Source: CBDHCC01 sp965219235
GTDB taxonomy: Bacteria; Pseudomonadota; Alphaproteobacteria; Sphingomonadales; Sphingomonadaceae
Direction of reading: 5' to 3'
DNA length: 64,000 nucleotides
Assembly (NCBI GenBank): GCA_965219235.1
Contig: OZ244721.1
Coordinates: forward strand, 2,418,001-2,482,000
Shown here: one piece after another, positions 1-6,345 of the stretch
Layout of the letters: each line of letters opens with the position of its first letter
Numbering within the stretch: the stretch's first letter is position 1
Notes under the pieces: model-generated
What the model saw: the letters and a program-made list of their open reading frames with translations, nothing else
Databases searched by the model: none
Told to the model about the DNA's origin: nothing
Made by a program: the position numbers and the translations under genes

Positions 1-1392
1 GGTGAGGGGGTCGATGACCGTGTAGCCCTTCGCCTGGGCCTCGCCCTCCAGCCGCGGCTCGATCCAGACGCCGGGCAGGTCGAAGGCCGGATCGCGTCCG
101 GCGATGCCCTCCACCCGCTCGCCCGCCTCCTGCGCCCGGATGGCCAGCAGGCGGTCGGGATGGAGGCGTCCCGAGGCGTAGCCGCCGCCGAACAGCAGGA
201 TCTGGTACTCCAGGCCGCCGATCTGCTCCCCGTCTCCGAACCGGACGGCGGGGAACCCGATGCCGAACGTCTGCTCGTAGGCGCGGCGCGCGCTCGCGAT
301 GCGGTCCATGATGAGCGCGTTGGAGTCCTTCCAGGCCTCCGCCAGTTCGCCGCCCAGCCGGATCTCGACCGTCGGCGTCAGCCCGCTCGCGGCCGCGCCC
401 GGCGCCGCGTCGTCCGTGGCGTCGCGCTCCGCCGCCAGCTGGCGCGCCCGGCGGCGGGTGCGCGACCACACGAACAGGGCCAGTCCGGCGATCAGCACGA
501 TCGGCCATTTCGGCATCCCCGGCAGCAGCAGGAACGCCATCAGCACGGCGGTGACGATCAGGGGGATGCGCGGTTCGGACGCGAGCTGCTTGAACAGCTC
601 GGCGCTCAGTTGCTGGTCCGCCGAGGATCGGGTGACGATGATGCCGGTCGCGATCGAGACGATCAGCGCCGGCAGCTGCGTGGCGATGCCGTCGCCGATG
701 GTGAGCAGCGTGAAGCGCTGCAGCGCCTCGCTCCAGCCCATGCCCATCTGCGCGACGCCGACGATCAGCCCGGCGACGATGTCGATCAAGAGGATGATGA
801 TGCCCGCGATCGCGTCGCCCTTCACGAACTTGCTGGCGCCGTCCATGGAGCCGTAGAAGGCCGCCTCCTTCTCGATCTCCTCGCGCCTGCGGATCGCCTC
901 CTTCTGATCGATCAGACCCATGTTGAGGTCGGCGTCGATGCTCATCTGCTGGCCGGGCATGGAATCGAGCGTGAAGCGCGCGGCGACCTCCGACACCCGC
1001 TGCGCGCCCGCGGTCACCACGACGTACTGGACCACGACCAGGATGAAGAACACGACGAGCCCGATCACGAAGTTGCCCTGGACGGCGAAGGCGCCGATCG
1101 AACCGATCACCTCGCCCGCGTCCGCGCCGGTCAGGATGAGCCGCGTCGCCGCCACGTTCAGCGAGAGCCGGTAGAGGGTGACGACGAGCAGCAGGGACGG
1201 GAAGGTCGAGAACTCGACGGGCTTGTGGACGTAGAACGTCAGCAGCAGGATCGTCAGGCCCAGACCGAAGTTGAGGATGATCGCCAGGTCCAGGAAGGCG
1301 GGCGGGATGGGCGAGAACAGGATGACCAGGATCAGCACGATGCCCAGGACGAGGGCCAGGTCCTGATACTTGTCGAAGAGGCGCTGGATCAT
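1..1392 (-). CDS. flhA: Flagellar export gate protein FlhA (C-terminus cut by window edge)
   Basis: FlhA is the large inner-membrane subunit of the flagellar type III export apparatus; its cytoplasmic domain forms the substrate-docking ring. The reading frame starts MIQRLFDKYQDL and shows successive hydrophobic membrane segments. It then has the FHIPEP-family stretch (LTGADAGEVIGSIGAFAVQG, followed by DSMPGQQMSIDADLNMGLID). The start of the cytoplasmic domain reaches the left edge, so about 464 of the roughly 690 residues usual for the family are visible. The ATG overlaps the flhB stop as ATGA, which indicates translational coupling at the end of the fliQ-fliR-flhB-flhA operon. A virulence-type secretion homologue is unlikely given the flagellar-type flhB partner and gene order. 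Confidence 0.93.
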   Translation of the reverse strand, partial: MIQRLFDKYQDLALVLGIVLILVILFSPIPPAFLDLAIILNFGLGLTILLLTFYVHKPVEFSTFPSLLLVVTLYRLSLNVAATRLILTGADAGEVIGSIGAFAVQGNFVIGLVVFFILVVVQYVVVTAGAQRVSEVAARFTLDSMPGQQMSIDADLNMGLIDQKEAIRRREEIEKEAAFYGSMDGASKFVKGDAIAGIIILLIDIVAGLIVGVAQMGMGWSEALQRFTLLTIGDGIATQLPALIVSIATGIIVTRSSADQQLSAELFKQLASEPRIPLIVTAVLMAFLLLPGMPKWPIVLIAGLALFVWSRTRRRARQLAAERDATDDAAPGAAASGLTPTVEIRLGGELAEAWKDSNALIMDRIASARRAYEQTFGIGFPAVRFGDGEQIGGLEYQILLFGGGYASGRLHPDRLLAIRAQEAGERVEGIAGRDPAFDLPGVWIEPRLEGEAQAKGYTVIDPLT

Positions 1393-2471
1393 CGTCCCTG
1401 GACGTCCTGTGGCGTCGCGGACGCGCGCAGCGTCAGGTAGATGTCGGCCACCTGCCGGTAGAAGGCGTTCGGCACCTCGCGCCGCACGTCGCACGCCCGG
1501 AACAGCGCGCGGGCGAGCGGCCGGTTCTCGACGATGGGGACGCCGCGCCGCGCCGCCTCCGCCTTCAGCGCGAGGGCGAAGCGGTTGCGCCCCTTGGCCG
1601 ACAGCTGGGGGGCGGACATGGTGGCGGGATCGTAGCGCAGGCCGATCGCGTAGTGATCCGGATTGGTGACGAGGACGTCGGAGCCGCCGAGTCCGCCGAC
1701 CGACGCGTGCTGCTTGGTGACCTCCGCGTGCAGCTGCTTGCGCTTCTGCCGGATGCGCGGCTCGCCCTCGCGATCCCGGGTCTCGCGGGTGAGTTCGCGC
1801 TTGCTCATCCGCATCTGCTTGCGGAACTCCTTGCGCACGATCATCTGGTCGAGGACCGCGAACAGCAGCGCGACGCCGATGAACGCGAAGACCAGCCTCA
1901 CCCCCGCGCCGTCCATCGCCGTGGCGAGCGCGCGGGCGTTGCCGACCGACCGTCCGAGCGTCTCCACCGCGCCCTTCAGCACCAGCCACGCCGCGAAGCC
2001 GTAGAGCAGGAACTTGGCGATGTTCTTGCCGGTCTCCTTCAGGATCCGGACCGAGAACAGCCGCTTCAGCCCCTTGGCCGGGTTCAGCCGGTTGAAGTCC
2101 GGCTTCAGCGGTTCGGCCGCGAAGACGAAGCCGCGCAGCTGGACCAGCTCCAGGCAGACCAGCAGCGTCGTGACCGTCGCGCCGAGCACCACCAGCGGCG
2201 CCATGGCCGGCCCCCACACCGCGGCGATCAGGCTCAGCGCGTCGGCGGGTTCGCGCACGTGGTCCAGCCCCACGGTGAAGGACGACCGCATCAGGTTCGC
2301 GGTCCGCCGCGCCAGCAACGGTCCCGCGAACAGCAGGAAGACGGCCAGCGCCGCGAGGCTGCCCAGGAAGCCCAGGTCCTGGCCGCGCGCCACCTGCCCC
2401 TTCTCCCGCGCCCGGCGCAGCTTGAACGGGGTCGGCTCCTCGGTCCGGTCCTGGTCCTGTCCCTCCGCCAT
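1389..2471 (-). CDS. flhB: Flagellar export switch protein FlhB
   Basis: FlhB is the membrane protein that switches export specificity from hook to filament after self-cleavage of its cytoplasmic domain. The 360-residue product has the expected N-terminus (EEPTPFKLRRAREKGQVARG), about four membrane segments, and a charged linker (residues ~210-250) leading into the cytoplasmic domain. The cleavage motif, normally Asn-Pro-Thr-His, reads NPDH here (TNPDHYAIGLRYD): the Asn-Pro pair needed for cleavage is present, but the third residue is Asp. The gene lies 4 bases after fliR and overlaps flhA by ATGA. Confidence 0.93.
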   Translation of the reverse strand: MAEGQDQDRTEEPTPFKLRRAREKGQVARGQDLGFLGSLAALAVFLLFAGPLLARRTANLMRSSFTVGLDHVREPADALSLIAAVWGPAMAPLVVLGATVTTLLVCLELVQLRGFVFAAEPLKPDFNRLNPAKGLKRLFSVRILKETGKNIAKFLLYGFAAWLVLKGAVETLGRSVGNARALATAMDGAGVRLVFAFIGVALLFAVLDQMIVRKEFRKQMRMSKRELTRETRDREGEPRIRQKRKQLHAEVTKQHASVGGLGGSDVLVTNPDHYAIGLRYDPATMSAPQLSAKGRNRFALALKAEAARRGVPIVENRPLARALFRACDVRREVPNAFYRQVADIYLTLRASATPQDVQGR

Positions 2472-2475
2472 CGCG

Positions 2476-3243
2476 CTACCGGATCAGCATCGGCGTCGTC
2501 TCGAGCGCCCGGCGCAGGATGCGCAGGAAGAGCGCGCCCGACACGCCGATCGCCAGCGGCAGGGTGGCCAGCATGGCGATCGACTTCACCTGGAAGCCGA
2601 GCACCAGGACGTTCATCTGCGGCAGGGTGCGCGACATGAAGGCGATCGCCAGGTCCAGGAGGAAGAGGACGAGCAGCACGAGCGCGGCCAGGCCCAGCGC
2701 CATGGCGAAGACGGCGCCCATATAGTCGAACAGGATGGGCAGGGCGTCGTTCGACGCGCCGATCGCGCCCCTCCCCAGCGGGACCGCGTCGAGCGACGCC
2801 GACCAGATCGCGAGGAGTTCGAGCGGCCCGTCCATCGAGAAGAAGATGGCGGCCGCGGCGTAGGCGAAGATGGTGCCGGCGAGCGGCAGCTGCGCGCGTG
2901 TCGTCGGATCGGCGAGCAGGGCCAGGCCGAACCCGGCCTGGATGTCCAGCGCGCGCCCCGCCCACAGCATGGCCGCGAAGGCGAGCTGCAGCGCCAGCGC
3001 GAGCGCCACGCCCAGGAGGAGCTCGCTCGCGGCCACCGCCGGCAGGCCGCGCGCCAGGAAGTCCGAGTTCCAGCTGGCGTCCGGATGGGCGGCGGCGATC
3101 CAGCCGGCCAGCGCCAGCCCCAGCAGGACGCGGACCGTGGCGGGGATTCGGAGCAGGGTGAAGGGCGGCGAGAAGGCCAGCGTCGGCGCGATGCGCAGCG
3201 CCAGCAGCGCCGTGGCCACCGCCTGCCGGGTCAGCTCGTCCAC
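2476..3243 (-). CDS. fliR: Flagellar export gate protein FliR
   Basis: FliR forms the export-gate core with FliP and FliQ in the inner membrane. The product is 255 residues, the usual size, almost entirely hydrophobic with about six membrane spans, and contains the family-like stretch APTLAFSPPFTLLRIPATVR. The start is a GTG (MDELTRQ) preceded by a good GGAAGGA ribosome site. It lies between fliQ and flhB with short spacers, so it is cotranscribed with them. Confidence 0.92.
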   Translation of the reverse strand: MDELTRQAVATALLALRIAPTLAFSPPFTLLRIPATVRVLLGLALAGWIAAAHPDASWNSDFLARGLPAVAASELLLGVALALALQLAFAAMLWAGRALDIQAGFGLALLADPTTRAQLPLAGTIFAYAAAAIFFSMDGPLELLAIWSASLDAVPLGRGAIGASNDALPILFDYMGAVFAMALGLAALVLLVLFLLDLAIAFMSRTLPQMNVLVLGFQVKSIAMLATLPLAIGVSGALFLRILRRALETTPMLIR

Positions 3244-3255
3244 ATCGTCCTTCCG

Positions 3256-3525
3256 TCAGCTCGCCAGGGTGGGGATGAGGAGGTAGAGCGAGCGCGCGAA
3301 GCCGGTGAGCCGCGCCACCATCCACGGCCCCAGCGCGATCATCAGCACGCCCGCGACCAGGATCTTGGGCACGTAGCTGAGCGTGATCTCCTGGATCTGG
3401 GTGGCCACCTGGAACACGCTGATCAGGATGCCCACGAGCAGCATCGCCGCCAGGATGGGTCCGGCGATGATGAGGCTGTTCCAGAGCATCTCGTTCAGGA
3501 AGTTCAGCGCCCGGTCGGTGCTCAT
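3256..3525 (-). CDS. fliQ: Flagellar export gate protein FliQ
   Basis: FliQ is the small two-span gate subunit of the flagellar export machine. The product is 89 residues: a short polar N-terminus, a first span (LIIAGPILAAMLLVGILISV), the conserved QVATQIQEITLSYVPKI loop and a second span. I chose the ATG at 3525 because GGGGGAA lies just upstream of it; an in-frame GTG five codons earlier would bury that site. It is the first gene of the export operon here. No fliP lies upstream; that position is taken by the broken rhs tail. Confidence 0.92.
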   Translation of the reverse strand: MSTDRALNFLNEMLWNSLIIAGPILAAMLLVGILISVFQVATQIQEITLSYVPKILVAGVLMIALGPWMVARLTGFARSLYLLIPTLAS

Positions 3526-3599
3526 CGTGTTCCCCCGCACCGCCTCGCGACGGCGGTGCCCGACACCCTCTATGGGCGAGCGGGGGGCTGCGGAACAAG

Positions 3600-4296
3600 G
3601 GGGTGTTTGAGCCCTGCGCCACCGCCAGCAGCACGGTCCCGAACCCGCCGCAGTGCTTCTTGGAGTGGGAGGTGCGCGGCGCCGGGGGCTGGGGCGTGGT
3701 CGGCTGGATGTCGCCGATCGCGCGCCCGCGTGGTCCCCGGATCAGGTCCGGGGCAGGCTGCCGGGGTGAGCGTCGCGTCGGAGTGGGCCGAGCGCAGCAC
3801 GCCGGCGGGCAGGCGCAGGCTCTGGCCGGCGGCGAGCGCGGTGCCCGCGGTGAGCCCGTTGGCCTCGGCGAGCTTGTACCACAGCCCCGCGTCGCCCCAC
3901 AGCTGCTGAGCGATCCCCGCCAGCGTGTCGCCGCCGCGCACCGTGTAGCTGCCCGCCTCGCTGCCGGTGGCGGTGCTGTCGATCGCGGCGGGTCCCTGCG
4001 CGAACCCGCTGTCGTACACCCCCCCGCCCGCGCCGAGCCGGAACGCGCCCGTGCCCTCCACCGCCTGGCGGTCGTCCACCGAGCCCGCGTAGTCGCCCCC
4101 GCTCCCCCGCGCGTCGTTGGTCGCCGACCCCATCTGCCGCCCGTCGAACCGATACCACAGCGCGTGCGGATCGCCCGTGGTGGCGTTCGCGTCCGCCTCG
4201 TCGCGGCGCACGATCCGCCCGTCGAGATCGCTCGCATAGCCCACCGTGCGCGGGCGGCCGTCCGTGATCGTGAGTCGATGACGGTCGAGGGTCGGG
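3600..4296 (-). pseudogene. Displaced C-terminal fragment of the YD-repeat (Rhs) protein, with LysM domain
   Basis: On the minus strand this stretch encodes the conserved end of sphingomonad YD-repeat proteins without any start codon or N-terminal part. It begins TITDGRPRTVGYASDLDGRI, passes through DPHALWYRFDGRQMGSATND, and enters a LysM-like peptidoglycan-binding domain (YTVRGGDTLAGIAQQLWGD, ending SLRLP). Just after LysM the frame breaks, and the last part (GDIQPTTPQPP, then CGGFGTVLLAVAQGS) continues in another frame. A short palindromic repeat (3734-3752) sits at the break. The fragment's first residues match the point where the large rhs core stops (TIADGR near 5780). I therefore read it as the old 3' end of the same gene, cut off by the incoming toxin cassette. 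It is not expected to be translated by itself. Confidence 0.75.
3734..3752. repeat. Short palindromic repeat (CCCCGGA-5-TCCGGGG)
   Basis: Seven-base arms CCCCGGA and TCCGGGG flank a 5-base loop. Translated, it gives the PDLIRGP string often seen where this kind of dispersed repeat falls inside alphaproteobacterial reading frames. It lies exactly where the LysM fragment loses frame with the GDIQPTTP tail, so its insertion probably caused the break. Confidence 0.5.
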
Positions 4297-4310
4297 ATAC
4301 ACGACCCTTG

Positions 4311-4340
4311 CACGTGTGTATCCGGTCCGATACACACGTG
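4311..4340. promoter_or_regulatory. Perfect 12-bp inverted repeat, probable operator of the toxin-antitoxin pair
   Basis: CACGTGTGTATC (4311-4322) and its exact complement GATACACACGTG (4329-4340) are separated by CGGTCC. The right arm ends on the GTG proposed as the toxin start, and the repeat lies in the divergent gap between the toxin-antitoxin genes and the rhs fragment. Type II antitoxins of the XRE class commonly repress their own operon through such palindromes. No clear ribosome site precedes the GTG, so the message may be leaderless. Confidence 0.55.
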
Positions 4341-4661
4341 CCGGTGAAGCCGATCTCCTTCCTCGGCGACAGCCTCGCGCGGCTGCGGGACTTTCCCGAG
4401 GCGGCGCGGGCGGAGGCGGGCTATCAGCTGAGCCGGGTCCAGACCGGGCACGACCCGCACGACTGGAAGCCGATGAGGACCGTCGGCGCGGGCGTGCGCG
4501 AGATCCGGGTGCGCGAGGCGGGCGGCGCGTTCCGGGTGATCTATCTGGCGACGCCGCCCGATCGGGTCCTGGTGCTGCACGCCTTCGCCAAGAAGACGCA
4601 GCGGACGGCGCAGAGGGACCTCGATCTGGCGGCCCGCCGATTGCGGGAGTGGAAGGACTAG
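4338..4661 (+). CDS. RelE/HigB-family toxin (phage Gp49-like)
   Basis: The 107-residue product matches the Gp49/HigB branch of RelE-type toxins, which cleave mRNA at the ribosome. Typical features are DPHDWKPMRTVGAGVREIRV, FRVIYLATPPDRVLVLHAF and the basic tail AKKTQRTAQRDLDLAARRLR. The frame is open far upstream (from 3603), but only the part from about 4338 looks like protein. The chosen start is the GTG in the palindrome (VPVKPISFLGDS); a second GTG two codons later is equally possible. The antitoxin gene follows 3 bases after the stop. Toxin-first order is that of higBA modules. It lies inside the rearranged rhs locus. Confidence 0.8.
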   Translation: MPVKPISFLGDSLARLRDFPEAARAEAGYQLSRVQTGHDPHDWKPMRTVGAGVREIRVREAGGAFRVIYLATPPDRVLVLHAFAKKTQRTAQRDLDLAARRLREWKD

Positions 4662-4664
4662 ACC

Positions 4665-4946
4665 ATGGACGCGCAGACCTTCGAAGACGTGTTCGACGCG
4701 CTGGCCGACACGCCCGCCGAGGCCGCCAACATGAAGGCGCGCGCGGCGCTGCTCTCGGCGCTCGCGGCGCGGGTGGAGTCGTGGGGCCTGCCCCAAGCGG
4801 CGGCGGCCGCGCGTCTGGGCATCACCCGACCCCGGCTCAACGACCTGCTGCGCGGCAAGCTCGGCAAGTTCTCGCTCGACGCGCTCGTCAACCTCACCGT
4901 GGCGGCGGGACTGGTGCTGGAGATCAGGCTGGCCGACGCCGCCTGA
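4665..4946 (+). CDS. XRE-family antitoxin (HigA-like)
   Basis: The 93-residue product has a helix-turn-helix in its centre (LPQAAAAARLGITRPRLNDL, then GKFSLDALVNLTVAAGL), typical of XRE antitoxins paired with Gp49-like toxins. It should bind and neutralise the upstream toxin and repress the operon at the 4311-4340 palindrome. It begins 3 bases after the toxin stop. The gene ends 23 bases from the 3' end of the convergent immunity gene. Confidence 0.82.
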   Translation: MDAQTFEDVFDALADTPAEAANMKARAALLSALAARVESWGLPQAAAAARLGITRPRLNDLLRGKLGKFSLDALVNLTVAAGLVLEIRLADAA

Positions 4947-4969
4947 GCGGGGCGGAAGCCGCAGGGCGG

Positions 4970-5389
4970 TCAGTTCGCGCTTGCTCCTTCAAGCCCGGCC
5001 TCGATGGCCAGGATGATCTTCTCGGCCTTGAGCGTGGAGAAGCTGATGCCCTTGGACGCGAAGTGCGCCGCCGCGAGCCGGACGGCCTCGCGCAAGGAGG
5101 TGCCGACGAACTCGGTGATGTCCTCGCCATCGGCGACCAACTGGGGGACCGCTATCATTACGACTAATCCCTTCTGTTTTCGCGAAAAGTGGCCTAATTT
5201 AAATCCCTCAAACTCCGGCGCCCAGATTGAACCTGGTAAAATAAAAATAGGATTAATCCATGCTTCTGTGCCGTTGTTGTAATTAGGGTCTCGAATCTGA
5301 GCAGCAAGCGCCATAGACCCCGACAAAGCTTTTTGCACAGGAGAACCGCGCTGCTCAGGTCCACCAAATTGATTGCCTATCGTTATCAT
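4970..5389 (-). CDS. Probable immunity protein for the Rhs toxin tip
   Basis: This 139-residue cytosolic protein has no signal peptide or membrane span. It starts MITIGNQFGGPEQRGSPVQK after a good ribosome site (GAGGAAG) and contains GHFSRKQKGLVVMIAVPQLV and SLREAVRLAAAHFASKGISF. It lies 32 bases downstream of the toxin-tip stop on the same strand, the standard position of an immunity gene in Rhs/CDI loci. Its DNA is visibly richer in A+T than the neighbours, like the toxin tip, which suggests the two were acquired together. I recognise the sequence type as a recurrent companion of such tips but cannot name the family. The function is inferred from position. Confidence 0.65.
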   Translation of the reverse strand: MITIGNQFGGPEQRGSPVQKALSGSMALAAQIRDPNYNNGTEAWINPIFILPGSIWAPEFEGFKLGHFSRKQKGLVVMIAVPQLVADGEDITEFVGTSLREAVRLAAAHFASKGISFSTLKAEKIILAIEAGLEGASAN

Positions 5390-5421
5390 CTTCCTCGCCC
5401 CTCAGCGCGAGCAGCTTTAGC

Positions 5422-5778
5422 TCAAGGTTCCATGTTCAATGGGCCAGGATTATGGCTTACCATCTGACGTTCTAAATTCAGCATCTCTGTTCGATTGCCA
5501 CTTGCAATAGGATATATATCTTTGTCGGACATAAAGCTACTTGAATAACGTGTTTGCGGATTTTGAGAAATTCCATACTTTAGGAAGGTAGGATCTGCTT
5601 TGAGCGGATCAGTCTGATACAGCTCATACACATAAGCCGTCCTCGTTGACAGCCTTGAGTTCCCATGCACCTCCGGGAGCCAGGCGGGCTCCACGATCCG
5701 ACTGTTCGGTCGCAGAGCGGCTCCCACCAGCATCCCGTCCACCGACGATCCCAGGCCGTAGACGAGGTCCTGGACCGC
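5422..5778 (-). pseudogene. Rhs C-terminal toxin tip, possibly GIY-YIG (URI)-like nuclease, out of frame with the core
   Basis: The frame AVQDLVYGLGSSVDGMLVGA, then WLPEVHGNSRLSTRTAYVYE, then FLKYGISQNPQTRY, then EMLNLERQMVSHNPGPLNM encodes a tip of about 118 residues. The order Tyr-Val-Tyr, Lys-Tyr-Gly, Arg-Tyr, Glu and Asn recalls the GIY-YIG nuclease fold used by Tox-URI tips; that assignment is tentative. It has no start codon of its own near the junction and follows the YD core after a one-base frame change near 5780. Inserting one G in the run there would join it as TIADGRR-VQDLVYG. The DNA of the last ~250 bases is AT-rich compared with the core. The immunity gene follows. Confidence 0.6.
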
Positions 5779-6345
5779 CGCCCGTCGGCGATCGTCGTGG
5801 AGACGAGCGCCCCGTCGGCGGCGTAGGCGTTGGTGGTGGTGTACCGCGTGGCCTGCGCCGTGTCGGGCGTGTGGACGATCTTCGCCACCCGCGCCGCGTC
5901 GCTCCACCCGTAGCTCGTCGTGGTGGTCGAGCGCCGCGCCAAGGTCATCTGGGTGGCGCCCGGGGAGGCCTCGTACTGCGCGGTGTCCTGCGTCACCACC
6001 GCGCCCAGCGCATAGTCCGCCCCCGCGCCATAGCCGTTGGTGGTGACCGACTTGGACAACCCGCCCGCGCGCTTCGTATAGGCGGTGTCGCCCGTCACCA
6101 GCCCGCGCGCGTCGTAGGCGAGCGTGCGCTCATAGGCCAGCGTCGCCCCGTCCGCCTCGTAGTCCCACTGGTGGGTCAGACGCCCCATGAGGTCGTAGGC
6201 GAACCGACCGCGCTGCCGGGCGGGGGTGGGCAGGCCCTCATAGGAGGTCTCCGCCGACGACACCGCCGTCAGCCGCCCGCCCGCGTCGTACTGATAGCGG
6301 TCGGTCACCGTCGCGTCGTAGCTCCGCGTGGAGTGGGCGTGGGCG
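5779..6345 (-). pseudogene. Last YD-repeat segment of the Rhs core, in a second frame
   Basis: After the first frame loss, YD-repeat sequence continues in the next frame: SYDATVTDRYQYDAGGRLTA, RGRFAYDLMGRLTHQWDYEA, YERTLAYDARGLVTGDTAYT, ending TTTNAYAADGALVSTTIADG. These are standard YD units that form the Rhs shell. The frame enters from the proline/threonine hexamer repeat at 6333-6356 and is lost again near 5780, where the toxin tip begins. Both breaks need the same correction, one extra base (or a -1 shift). This fits either two small deletions or two base-call losses in GC runs. Confidence 0.7.
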
